DNA of 64,000 nucleotides, taken from Phellopilus nigrolimitatus. Taxonomy: Eukaryota; Basidiomycota; Agaricomycetes; Hymenochaetales; Hymenochaetaceae. The position numbers and the translations under genes were made by a program. The stretch is taken from contig JAJOHG010000005.1 in assembly GCA_021029095.1 (NCBI GenBank), positions 620,001-684,000 on the forward strand, in the 5' to 3' direction. Below the pieces are notes generated by a model, which made no database searches, was not told where the DNA came from, and saw only the letters and a program-made list of their open reading frames with translations. Positions within the stretch are counted from its first letter, which is position 1. Each line of letters opens with the position of its first letter. Shown in pieces: positions 11,063-22,211 of this stretch.

Positions 11063-12885
11063 TCAATGCTCGGCGGAGCACCACGGGCGAAGTGGCCGTC
11101 CGCTGGTGTCGGCCGGCTTCCAGACCCAGGGGGCCCATTCGAAGGATGCTACCTTGCTCGGAGACGCCTGCTGCCCTTGCCGCGCCTTCCACGCTGTGCG
11201 GACGGCGTTTGAGCGTGCTAGAAGCTACATTCAGAAGCGGATATTCAGTCTTCAGAGCAAGGGACTAGAGCTTATTTCGACACGCACGTCCTTTTTCTCT
11301 ACACCGTCAATAATACATTGTATGATGTTGTCAACAACAGATTTGTGGTTTCCGTTGGGCTTATCGTCTCGGAATCGCATCATGCGCCATCGACTCTCGG
11401 CCGATTCCCAGAAAACCTCGACTACGCGATCGTCGACCTGTTCTCCGGACACTTTCAACCTAAGAAGAATGACATCCATTATAGGAGTTTCTAGATGAAA
11501 AGAGAAAAAAGGCAAAACACACTTTTCCCATTCATCGTCGTCAACGTAAAGTTCGTCAAAGGGATCGTAATTGTCCCTGCCACCGACGAACACGTGAAGT
11601 CCGAATATTGGTTTGGCTAGAAAATCGGGCTCGCTCGGCCGCTTCGGATCTGGCGGAAATCGCAAGATCAATTTGAAGTCGATCGTGTTCTCAGAAGGCG
11701 GTTTCCATTTAAGTCTGTAAAGCTAAACGTCAGTCCGGATATTCCATAAGATAGAGATCATAGAAGGGATGGATCATAGAAAGCGGCGGAGCTGATATGC
11801 ACATGTTATGGTCTGTGCCAACCACGTAGGGCGATTGCAAACAGGTATAGATGAGGCCGTCATTCCCATGCTGCAGCTTTGGTATATCTTCGTTAAACAC
11901 CTTTTCAAGGCCGTATGATAGATTCATGGCTTTGACTTTGATGCTATATAGAAGCGGACATTATAGCGTAAACCAGAGTGAAGAAAGAATTGAGACCGAC
12001 TCGAAGGGCTGGTTCTGCATCATATGCGGATGATCCTGCATCATTTTCCTGTATGGCTTGAAGAACCACTCTTGGAGTCTCTGTAACAACGAAAGGGTAT
12101 TTCAGCCCAACATAAGAACAGTCTCTGAATTTATGAGTTGAACACACCCCGTAACGCTTATCCAATGTTCGAGACATAACATTTTGGTTGTCAACAACTA
12201 AGCAGTCAAACGCGAGCAGTCGTAATGTGTCCTATGATTATGACTTGTGTTGGCTTTCTCTAGGACTCATCTCGGATTCAGAAGAGACTCAACTTGTCTT
12301 GTCCTCGGATCTGTGTCGATCACTAGTTCGCCGTCCACAATCGTACTACGGAGGGGCACGCGCGGATTCTCGTGGTGGGGGAAGAAAAAACCGTTCAGGA
12401 GGCGATATTGGTTGTGGCGGTCGATCTTCAAGGCAGGACAGCACAGCAAGCATCAAGTGCCAAAGATTCACTCTGCATTGAACATGCTTAGGGACCTAAG
12501 CGAAAAGAAATGAAGCACTCACAAGGTAGACCATTTGACTGTCGTTGTCGACGGTGTGCACAAAGAAGAGAACGCGCACTCCGTCCGACTTCTCACAGAC
12601 CCAGTAGCTATAGAGAAATTGAGAAGGACGTATACAACCAAAAGCAAGAGAGAGTAGTACTCTTCATTCTCGAGCCTAGCGAGGTCTCTTTGCGCGAAGC
12701 TGACTGGTTGACTTCCAGGAAACCTAGCATGTATTTAGCATAAAGGCGAGGTTGCGGATGAATATGCCAAAGTACTTTATGATGTTTATTTGACATAGCT
12801 GGGATACATGTCTGCGAAGGTCCTCAACAAATTCCGAAGGGACAAGTTCGCCAGGTAAGTCAGGTATTCGCGGTGTGTGAGGCAT
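11063..12885 (-). CDS. CEG1: mRNA guanylyltransferase (capping enzyme alpha subunit)
   Basis: Adds GMP to the 5' diphosphate end of pre-mRNA; nuclear, bound to RNA polymerase II CTD. Ten exons: 12885..12776, 12723..12661, 12607..12523, 12425..12294, 12231..12148, 12080..12001, 11943..11803, 11714..11523, 11459..11288, 11224..11063; 1221 nt, 406 aa, all phases consistent. The start MPHTPRIPDLPG is usual for the family; an in-frame ATG at 12906 adds seven residues. The catalytic lysine is in CEKSDGVR (motif I, KxDG), with STIVDGELV (motif III) and NDGLIYT (motif IV). LKWKPPSENTIDF and RWRMMRFRDDKPNGN correspond to motifs V and VI of the OB domain. The last exon, LLARSNAVRTAW, is separated by an intron that removes an early stop. 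Confident. Confidence 0.95.
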
Positions 12886-13834
12886 AGAGCACTTCGTTTC
12901 AGACATCCAGGCGCCCGCCTGATGTGGGAAATAAAGTCGCTTACACAGCCTTACAGTCATTCACCGGTCAATAACTCAGCAAAATTGCAGATGGTGATTC
13001 AGTCGAAACAACTTCATTTTTTCGAATGAAAGTACACACCAATGTAAATACAGTACTATGGAATGTCCTTGCAAATTTGTGTGAAGAAATATGAGCTTTT
13101 CATAAGAGAAATGACGAAACGACAAAATCCTGACATTTCCGATTTTCACCAATCAATGAATCACCGTTGTTCCCACGCCCTCCTGGCTAGTAATCGAATA
13201 TTTGCAGAAGATATACTCAATAGAACTGAAGATAAATCACATCTGGAGATAGCTTTGGATAATCACCTTTCACATACACCACAGGCGTTGAGGCTTAAGC
13301 AATTTAAAAGAATAACAAGACTCTAATGTAGTCTGTGTCACGGGAATAGTGACATCTGTGACACCGGTACAATAGTGCATACAAGCTGCTACTCCCAAGT
13401 ATTCTGTCTCAATAATATTCCTAGCAGATATAAAAATTTATATTCTGTGCTATCCTAGAGAAAAAGATGCTTGTACATAGGCTGAAAGGAGCTGTGGAAA
13501 GCACTGGTACTTTCGACTTTTCTCATTGAATACTAAACATTGCTTGAATACAGCATGATATGAACTACTCTATGACAGAACATCCGAAAGAACAGGAGAA
13601 AACGGCTCGGAATTATGGTTTATAGGTCAGTGAGTCATTGACCGATGGTAAGTCATAGGGGAGACTGAGATGCCTGCCTTTTACAGCGATACAGAGACGT
13701 CCCGGCATGTCGGCTTTTGAACCCACTCTACCTCACATGGAGTATGTTCATCCACCCGATCGCGTCTCGCTTATGCCTCCAGTTTAAGAAATTGAATTGA
13801 AAGTTAGGAAGTAGTATGTATAAGTATCGACGAG
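12886..13834. other. Intergenic, only a short ORF
   Basis: An 87-codon frame (13063..13326) starts with ATG but has no recognisable similarity and AT-rich, non-coding-like composition; I do not call it. The remainder holds the CEG1 promoter and the 3' UTR of the histone H1 region. Confidence 0.45.
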
Positions 13835-15631
13835 TTATCTTACCTTCTTCGTTGACGAAGACTTGGTAGCTTTCTTCGCGGGGGCCTTCGGTTTAGCAGC
13901 AGCAGTCTTTGCCTTTGTCGTCCCTGTGGCAACCTATAGGGTAACTATCAGCACAATCCAAAAACACTCGCATGAGCGCTTTACCTTTTTTTTATTTTTA
14001 TTTTTATTTTTATTAGCCTGCGCCTTTCTTGCTGGCGCAGGGGCTTTCTTCGCAGCAGTGGATGACTTGGACGCGTGCTTGGTAGCCGCTTTTGCAGCAG
14101 TGCCCTTCTTCGCGACCGCTGCCTTTGCTGTAGTAGGTTTAGCCTTGGCAGTGGTGGTGGTCATTGATTTCGGCTTCGCAGTTGTTTTCACCGTAGGCTT
14201 GATGGCAGGAGCAGGCTTGTTCTTAACATCGTTGACAGTTAATTTATATTTCAGTCATTCCTAAAGAATATACTAACCTCTTTAATAGCCGTCGATTCGG
14301 CACTCCTCTTTGGGGGCAACTTGACCTTTCCGGAAAGACCTGCATACAAAAGAAGTAAGAACATAAGTGCTCTCCCGAGAGTGGAAACAATTCACCTTTC
14401 GGAAGAACGAACGTCCCCCTTTCAGCACCGTGAGCGATGGCCTTGTTGAGCTGAGAGACTTGAGCAGCGCCAAATCGGATACCGTACTTGGTCTCGACGT
14501 ATCTGAAAAACGAATCAGCGACTTAGCATACACGTGAACCATAGAGCAATGAACTTCTTGATTTGTGGTCTGGAGACGCCGCTGCATGCTTCTTCTGGAT
14601 GGTCAATGATACACTCCTGAGTAGTAGAAAAGGTGAGTGTTTAGCGGTAAATTTTATTTTGATGCATGCATAAATAACGCGGCGGAATGGAAACTATCTC
14701 AATTTCCAGAGACAAACTTATCAAGTGATTAAATACCGCGAAACGATTCTCAAACGAAGGACGACTACACAAACTTATGAAGCCCCAAAGGTGCTTAGAC
14801 CAAGAAGTATAACCTACCCTAATCATGTCGGCCCAGGATGGGTGACCGGCGGCAGGTTTGGACGCTGATTTCTTGGTGGTGGAGGACTTGGTGGATGTAT
14901 TGGTAGTAGGCACAGCATGCTTCGATTTTGAGTAACTTGGAAGAGAAGTCGATACTAGCAGGCCTGTCGAAAGCGCAGTTGTTTCTGTGAGCAATGATTC
15001 GTCCGCCCGTATATCTCCAGCTTTAGCGGCTGGGGAACCATCATTTCCAACCACAACTTTCTGCCAGTCGTATAGACGGCACCCTTGGCTCTTCAGGCTT
15101 GCATGAGCAATGAAAGAAGATGCAATGATGATAACTTCATAGCCTCTAAGTCTGAGTATTGCGGCAGCGTAAGCAAAATCTCGATCTCCAGTAATGAGGA
15201 CGATTGTCGCAGGGGCGGGACTGTCGATGGCGAAAGCAAGCATATCCACTGCAGAAAATTGAAGACACTGTTTATTGTAGAAGATAAGGTACATGCATAC
15301 CGAGCATCATCTTGTCGGCGACGTCCTTTCTACCATTATGAGGACAGTGTATGATGGATAGTCCAGATGATTGAAGCTCAGAATGAATCATCGACCTTGC
15401 ATTCGCACATTCTAGCGATAAATCAACATATGCCTTGAAGACCGTGGTATTTCCGAAATCTTGAACGATGCGTCGTATTCTGTCTACGACACTGAAGCCT
15501 GAGACGTTGGACGGAGGACGGCAATTCTCTTTCGTCGCAAGCGCAGAAGTTGGAACATGGTCGACATGTAATGCGTTCGGTAAATACGTACCGTAATCCC
15601 AGAAGACAGCAACTTGGCTAGGCGATGACAT
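13835..15631 (-). CDS. NYN-domain protein in frame with linker histone H1 (possible fusion)
   Basis: Eight exons: 15631..15592, 15528..15301, 15248..14818, 14616..14534, 14502..14396, 14339..14278, 14221..13985, 13933..13835; 1287 nt, 428 aa. Residues 1-170 are a NYN (MARF1/limkain-type) domain: VAVFWDYENCRPPS across the first intron, VFKAYVDL, and ITGDRDFAYAAAILRLRG, with acidic residues expected for a PIN/NYN nuclease. The third exon then runs without a stop through a Ser/Thr linker into the winged-helix domain of histone H1 (HPSWADMI, GVSRPQIKKF, QVSQLNKAIAHG, GTFVLPKG) and a Lys/Ala tail. H1 has no ATG of its own in this exon. Either a real fusion or two genes sharing sequence; the intron at 14617-14817 (201 nt) is unusually long and could hold alternative signals. 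The stop at 13835 directly follows a GTAAGA, so a further exon is possible. Confidence 0.75.
13985..14014. repeat. (TTTTTA)n microsatellite coding for Asn-Lys repeats
   Basis: Four tandem copies of a 6-bp unit near the 3' end of the penultimate H1 exon; on the coding strand AATAAA repeats give NKNKNKNK in the basic tail. Length changes would stay in frame. Confidence 0.8.
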
Positions 15632-15844
15632 GAACCGAACTGGGAGCCACTACGCGCTATCGGTGTCGGGTGCGTGAGAGGCAGGCCAGCATGCAGCTGC
15701 ATGCTCTCCATGGCGTGGTCATCATGTCCGGCAAGCTCGGAGTTGCTGGCTGGAACTTCGCGGCGTCACGGTCCGTCACTCTCGTTCCGTATCACCGACT
15801 GAAGAAACTTTTTTGCTCATCGACGACTATCGCATAAACCAACC

Positions 15845-17756
15845 ATGAACTCAACGGAACCTGCTGCAGTGCCATGTCAAAGCTCCTCATGTATCAACTC
15901 AAGGCCACCTTCTCGTTTGGAATGTCCGACGTGCAGCAAGTGCGTGCGTCGTAAATCAGCGAGCGCGTTTTTGAGACTTATGCGCTTCTTCCTGAAATCC
16001 AGGCTTGGTATTAAAGGCTCATTTTTCTGTACCCAAGAGTGCTTTAAAGCAGGATGTGCGTCGAATTCAGAGTCCTGAAAAACTTAGTTCTTATTATTGA
16101 TGAGCTCAGGGGTAAGTATACAGAGTGAAGCTTGGATCGCAGAAATAACATCATCTCCAGAAACAGCACAAAGTCATACACGACTTCTTGAATCTGTCGA
16201 TTAGCAAGAAAGGTAAAGCTTATCTGTTGTCTGTTTCTGAAGTTCTGACATGCTGTACAGACGATGACTCCAATCCCTTCAGAAATTATGGCTTTTCTGG
16301 TTCTCTCAGACCGATGTACCCTCTGTCGCCGAAGCGCGTAGTGCCAAGTCACATCCAAAGACCTGATTATGCTGATGATGGTAGGATAAAGGCTTTCTTC
16401 CATTCCACCCGAGGACTGTGAGCCAATTGACTTCTTTCGTTTCTTGAAATTGTACAAAGCGCGTGGGTTTTCGAAATCTGAAAGCCTGGAGCAGACGAGG
16501 CCTCCTCGGATACTGGACTCCGAGGAACAGGAGAAGCTGCGCACTGCCTGTAAAGTGAGCAACCGACGTTCAGCGTAGCTCTATTATTCACCCTCAATCT
16601 CGTCCAATCTTCGCGCAGCTTGCACGAGAAGTTTTAGACCTAGCCGCGGCTGCAGTTAAGCCTGGTATAACCACCGACGAAATAGACGAAGTAGTTCACA
16701 GTGCGACAATTGAGCGAAACGCATATCCCTCACCCTTGAACTATCGATGCTTCCCTAAATCTGTATGCACGTATGTCATCGTTTTTTTTTTTTTTTTTTT
16801 TTGTGGTATGTTGTTAAAATGCGACCGTTCACCTATTCGCGACCGGTCCAGATCCATCAATGAAGCCATCTGCCATGGAATTCCAGACCGCCGCCCACTG
16901 TTAGACGGAGATATCATCAACATCGGTCGGGCTTTTTCATTTTAAATTTACCTTCGGAAGGCTCACTCTTCACCTCAGACGTCAGTTTATACTATGACGG
17001 CATGTACCTGGCACGATTTCGACGCGGATGAATGCTGAGAATGCTTCTGGACTTGCAGGCTATCATGGAGACGTGAACGAGACCTACGCAGTCGGCGAAA
17101 TCGACGAAGAATCTAAAAACCTTATCCGAACGACTCGCGAGTGTTTAGACGAGGCCATCAAAATCTGCAAACCTGGCGCCTTGTTTCGGGACATTGGCAA
17201 AGTGATGTTCGTAGCCCTTATCAGTCCTTATCCGACTGTTGTGAATCCTATTCTACTAGAGAGCCAATTGCCAAGCGCAACGGTTGTTCTGTTGTGCGCA
17301 ATTACACGGGCCATGGGATAAACGACCTTTTCCATTGCAACCCGAACATACCGCACTATGCCAAAAATAGGGCTGTTGGGACAATGCAGCCTGGAATAGT
17401 GAGTTTCTCCTTTCATTGGCTTGACAAGGCTCAGCGCTGACAAGTTTCGGAAGGCATTTACAATTGAACCGGTTGGCCGCCGTCCTTCATTTCCGTATTT
17501 TCGCCAGCTGGCTAAACTTGCTTTTATCGCATCTTCTTCCAGATGATCAATCTCGGCAATTGGAATGGCATCCATTGGCCAGATGACTGGACGTGCACTA
17601 CGGCAGACGGGAAAAGGAGCGCTCAGTTCGAGGAAACTTTGTTGTGAGTTTTCCTTATCCAAGAGGCAGGCAATTCCTTGATGACGAACGATGAATCATA
17701 GGATAACGGAAACGGGCGTCGAAGTTTTGACTGCGGGTGCAAAGCGGGATTTCTAA
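15845..17756 (+). CDS. MAP1: Methionine aminopeptidase 1
   Basis: Removes the initiator Met co-translationally at the ribosome. Fourteen exons: 15845..15939, 16003..16055, 16110..16111, 16161..16212, 16261..16380, 16460..16554, 16619..16770, 16852..16925, 16979..16999, 17059..17201, 17264..17398, 17454..17471, 17543..17643, 17702..17756; 1116 nt, 371 aa, the family length. The N-terminus is a MYND-like zinc finger ([18 protein letters not shown]). Catalytic ligands are all visible: two Asp in [17 protein letters not shown], His in YTGHGIN, Glu in FTIEPMIN and QFEETLL. The third exon is only GG, which completes the Trp codon of KAGWKQHKV; without it the frame stops. The intron after 16999 has a GC donor. 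Exons of 18 and 21 nt also occur. The intron at 16771-16851 contains a T21 tract. Confidence 0.92.
16782..16802. repeat. T21 homopolymer in a MAP1 intron
   Basis: An uninterrupted run of 21 T near the 5' end of the intron 16771..16851, which is 81 nt and longer than the neighbours. It is a likely source of length variation. Confidence 0.85.
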
Positions 17757-18577
17757 AAGTTCTCTGGCCTCGTGTTGACTGAGATGCGTAAAGTGTACGG
17801 GGCCTATCAATGTGAACAGGGCTACATATGTACAAGCTTAGCCTTTCTTTCTGAAATCCTAAGGGTGACGTGTACGATGACGCATTTTTAGTATACTTTT
17901 CAGGCGAGATGTGTTTGCTGGTCTAGGGGCGCTGCAGATGGTTATCACGGAACTTCGGTAACTTTATAGCTTATCTTTTATAACTTTTGTCTGAGAAAAA
18001 AAGAAATCCTGTACCCTTAGCCTGAATCGCGATACGATGAAAAGAAAGCGGATGACAACCTCAACGACCCGCACCACAAAAACCAGCAAGACTCGGCTAT
18101 GCATCAGTCACTACTTCACACGCCACTTGCTTATTATCATTCCAAGGAACGATTCGTTTTCAATCAGCCTCGGATTGAAAGCAAAAGACCTCTAATGAGA
18201 GAGAGCCAGGATCAAGGAAGCCGTAGGAAGGCATTGGTGCCCATGAAAGGAAAGATTTCAAGGCTCACATCAGCAAACTCCCTTTCCTGGGCTGCCCCTA
18301 TGCTCCAAAAGCTGTGTGCCGAATGCCGTTTCTATGCTGTTTTAAAAGGACAATCCAGGGGACGTGCTTTCGGAACGTCTTAAATCCTACGCACCTGAAT
18401 AGGCTACCGCCGGTCGTGTCTGCGAGTTGACCAAGCTCTGTAGCGAGCCTCAATGCCGACATGCCGGGTCTTCTCTGATTCGCTGTAAAAGGCAGGCATC
18501 TCAGTCTCAGGAAAGACGCCTATTGTATCACACTCGTTGCACATCTATCTGCACGAGAAACTGAATACACCGCGAGC
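17757..18577. other. Intergenic, no confident gene
   Basis: A 94-codon plus-strand frame at 18099..18383 begins with ATG but shows no family similarity or splice partners. The rest should contain the MAP1 3' UTR and the CAB5 promoter. Confidence 0.45.
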
Positions 18578-19410
18578 ATGCTAGGTATGTAGTGGGCTCT
18601 GTTCTCGTAAACAGCATTCATGATGCTGGCTTGTAAGTGGTTGGCCTCACTGGTGGCATTGCGACCGGCAAGTCGACGGTCTCGTCGCTGTTCAAATCTC
18701 ACTCGGTCATGGTCGTGGATGCCGACATCATTGCGCGCCAGGTAGTCCTGCCGGGCACACGCACTCACTCTCAGATTGTCGCATACTTTGGAAATGGCAT
18801 ATTACACCCTGACGGTAGTCTCGACCGGCCCAAGCTAGGTGCAGTCATCTTCGGCGATGAACAGAAGCGAAGGCAACTGAATTCCATTGTCCATCCCGCC
18901 GTTCGACGAGCTATGTTATGGGAAGTGATCAAGGGCTGGGTTAGAGGGGAACGATACTGTGTCATAGATGTTCCGTTACTCATTGAGACTGGACTGTACA
19001 AGTGTGTTGGGAAGGTCATCGTGGCTAGTTGGTATGTCACACACGGCCTATATGCATACCCTTCGTTACTGACCTCAGTCACTAGTTCTGAAGATATGCA
19101 ACTGATGCGCCTCATGTCCCGCGATAACTTGTCAGAAGAGGATGCGATGGCGCGGATAAAATCGCAGATGCCGATAACCGAAAAGGCAAAATACGCGGAT
19201 GCAGTCATAGACAACAGTGGGACATTGGATGAGCTCAGAGAGCAGGTACAGTTTCTTATACGAAAGCTTGAATCCGAGACAAGATGGACATGGTTGTTAG
19301 AATGGGTTGTACCGCCTCTTGGCCTTGTGTCTGCTGTGTTGATGGTGATGGCGAGAGCTATAAAACAATTTACTATAATAACGAATGTGCAGACTCGGAA
19401 GAAACAGTAA
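18578..19410 (+). CDS. CAB5: CAB5, dephospho-CoA kinase
   Basis: Last step of CoA synthesis: phosphorylates the 3'-OH of dephospho-CoA. Exons 18578..18584, 18638..19031, 19086..19410; 726 nt, 241 aa. The first exon is just ATG CTA G; the split codon joins to VVGLTGGIATGKST, the P-loop. VVDADIIARQV and VHPAVRR, DVPLLIETGLYK and the lid region VIVASCSEDMQLMRLMSRDNLSEEDA follow; the second intron removes an in-frame filler that would interrupt the lid. The C-terminal 35 residues include a hydrophobic segment (PPLGLVSAVLMVMA), as in fungal homologues that sit on membranes. The HSF gene begins about 220 bp downstream. Confident. Confidence 0.94.
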
Positions 19411-19571
19411 TCATTAGACTTTTCTTTCTTCTTTTTCTTAAAATTACTGAAGGGATCGATGAAGTGGGAAAACAGGAAGATAACGGCCGATGGCAGGCGT
19501 AAGCAAAAGAGCAAGCACTAGTGGTTCGTTCCAGCCACAAGCCGAAAAGAGGCAGGTAATCGTACCTGCCT

Positions 19572-19579
19572 TTCTTGAA
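19572..19579. promoter_or_regulatory. Possible heat-shock element upstream of HSF gene
   Basis: TTCTTGAA, two inverted nGAAn units, lies 49-56 bp before the ATG at 19628. A two-unit match is expected by chance fairly often, and if translation starts at 19490 it would be coding. Confidence 0.25.
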
Positions 19580-19627
19580 GAGCATCATCGCCGATGCACG
19601 CTGACGTATTGGTCTCTTCTGTCCACT

Positions 19628-21946
19628 ATGTCGTCGTCCGACAATCAGGTCGCGTTGTCAAGAATGACGAGGGGAACGCTAGGTGCTCTGAGCAAGGCAA
19701 CTAGACAGGCTGTCCCTCCCTTCCTTCAGAAACTATACGAGTGAGTAATTGACGACCAATCGACAACCACATACCACACTCGCGTCAGTCTGGAGACTAA
19801 GTTGCCGTATCTAGGATGGTCAGCGATTCTGCGACGGACAGTCTCATACGTTGGTCGGACAGTGGAGACTCGTTCTTTGGTGAGTCGCTTTTACGCACTC
19901 TGTTCGTATTTGTACTCAACTTGCTCAGTACTCGACCACGAACGCGTGGCGCACGATGTCTTGCCTCGCTGGTTTAAACACAACAACTTTGCCTCGTTTG
20001 TCAGACAGTTGAACATGTATGGCTTCCACAAGATCCCCCACCTTCAGCAGGGTGTGCTCAAATCCGAAACCGAGACCGAAATATGGAACTTTGAGCACCA
20101 GAACTTTCATAGGAACCAGCCGGACTTGCTCTGTCTCATCACCAGGAAGAAACAAGCGCCTGAGCGGCAGGTTGATGAAGCGCAGTTGGGAGACAAGGAC
20201 GGCGCGCATGGGTGTTCGACCACGGGATTGAGTGCAGGTTCGCTCGTGGATATCAATTCTATCGTCAACGGTATTGGTGCCATTAAACGACACCAGGCGA
20301 CTATATCTGCCGATCTCAATGACCTCAAGTCGTCAAATCAACATTTGTGGCAGGAGGCACTTGACGCGCGCGAGCGACACAAGAAGCAACAGGATACCAT
20401 CAACCGGATTCTTAAGTTCCTCGCGGGCGTATTCGGCAATTCTGCTACCGCTCACAAAGGCTCTCCGAGGAATGGTTCTCCACATCCAGGCATTCCACGG
20501 AAGCGACAGCGCTTGATGATAGAGGCAGGTCAGGAATCGCTCAAGCAGGTGCCGTTAGAGCCTCTTGACGGTGAGGAACCAGCAGTTGAAACGTCAGGCG
20601 ACGAGGGGATGCCAACAGGTGGGTGGTTTGGACTTAGACACTGCTGTTTACTGATAGATGGGCTATGTACAGGTCGTCTTGTCGAGGTATCTCCTTCCCC
20701 CGCATTTTCTAAGACACCAACAGTTATCCCGTCGATTTCAGAGGTACAGACTCCCTTGGCTCGATTTCCAGAGCAGTCTTCGAGACCAACAACAGACGCA
20801 TTGATAAGCGGGAACTTCACCTCACAATCTCCCTTCGTTCCTTTCTCCAGTCCAGTCTCTAACTCAGATTCGTCGATGTTTACCTCACCTTTCATGCACT
20901 CCGCGGACTCTAGCTCAGCGCACGCGCTGACATCCGCCTCGCAAAACGGGACTAACCATGATGTTTTGCAAGCCATTGCCAATTCTCCTGGGCAGTTGCA
21001 GCGTTTACTGCATCTTTTGAACTTGCAACAACAGAATGTCCCCATGCCCCCGCCTCTTGATCTCAACGCGTCTAATTCAGATTTTCCGAATGATTTCACG
21101 GGTGATTTTCCAGACCACCAGCCCTCTCTCCACAGTCAAGAAACACCTGTCCCCCCACTCACGGTGCCCGACAAACTTAATCTCGTCGAACCAGATCAAC
21201 AAACGCTGTCACTCCTGCAAGCGGACGATCTTTCCCCTCTATCCTTCGAACCTTTTCTCGCGAACGAGGATCAGCTCCAGAAATCTCACCGAGATGCGGC
21301 GGCTATCTCTGAAGATATAGACGCGATCCAGACGAGCCTCGATTCTCTTATTCACAACCTTGGGTTTGACCCTTCGGAGGTCACAAGCATGCACGAAGCG
21401 GAATTCAGTGAGCAGCCCGACGATAACCAGGCGTTTGAGCATCCGCAGGCCGACCCTGTTCCCGCCCCTTCTCAACCCTCTAGCGCCCATAATCTTCCTA
21501 ATCCCACCACCATCGCACCCAAGTCATCGAATGCATCAGATACGGACGTCAACGCAGACATGAACGGCACGCAATTCCACAACACAATACCGGAGTTTGA
21601 TTTCACCGCCTTCATAAACGAACTGACGCGACAGCAGAATGGGGATGGTGGCGGGTCGGGTTTTAACGATTTTAGTACTGACGGACTCGACACTTACATC
21701 AACGATACTCCTCCTTCCGCAACGACCTCTCCTCAACCCACTGCGTTTGTGGACGAGGTTACTTCCCAGTCGGACGCATCATCCCCTTCTCTAACTCGTG
21801 CTACTATAATTGATGACCCTGTGGTGGTACCTACTACTGCGGATCTTTCCGATCCGTTGAAGAAGGGTCGCAAGCGTAAACCTGACATGGACCAGATTGG
21901 CAGCGAACGCGAGCGTATTCAGGCGAAGACGAAGCGAAAGCGTTGA
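19628..21946 (+). CDS. HSF1: Heat-shock transcription factor
   Basis: DNA-binding activator of heat-shock genes through GAA/TTC repeats. Exons 19628..19740, 19815..19879, 19929..20618, 20673..21946; 2142 nt, 713 aa. The HSF winged helix spans about residues 27-135: [41 protein letters not shown] (recognition helix), [11 protein letters not shown], and [19 protein letters not shown] coiled coil ([19 protein letters not shown], about residues 185-245) is the trimerisation region. A short Arg/Lys cluster (PRKRQRL) could be a nuclear signal. The long Ser/Thr/Pro/Gln-rich C-terminal half is a probable activation domain and ends in a basic KTKRKR. An in-frame ATG at 19490 would add 46 residues without domain character; I prefer 19628. 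Confidence 0.93.
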
Positions 21947-22211
21947 TACTTCTGCACGTGATTCCAACCAAAATAATCTCATTGATTTGTACGAGCGTTT
22001 TGACTGATATAGTTGTATCGTAGTGTAACACTCCACGGCTCCTAACAGATAGTGGTAAATAAATAAATAAACATCCAAAGAAATGAGTGTGAATGCGAAG
22101 AAAAGCCATATTACCAATTTACACGCAGATGAGATGGAAAGAAGGTAAAAAGGAGTGTGGATATGAGCGGAGCTGACGACAATCGATCAGATTTATTGAG
22201 GAACGGGAACT
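21947..22211. other. Convergent 3' region
   Basis: 265 bp between the convergent HSF and arrestin-like genes. The alternative arrestin stop at 22193 lies inside. AATAAATAAATAAA at 22058-22071 could serve polyadenylation of either gene. Confidence 0.4.

Noticed and set aside
10969..11200. GC-rich block that first looked like rRNA or a structured RNA
   Set aside because: It is explained by the C-terminal exon of CEG1 (LLARSNAVRTAW) on the minus strand.
11007..11498. 163-codon plus-strand ORF
   Set aside because: It lies exactly opposite the last two exons of CEG1, whose protein is unmistakable; the plus frame has no similarity and crosses two introns of the real gene.
13063..13326. 87-codon ORF with ATG
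   Set aside because: AT-rich, no similarity, no splice partners; chance open frame is likely.
18771..19514. 247-codon minus-strand ORF
   Set aside because: Antisense to CAB5; stop-free only because of codon bias on the coding strand.
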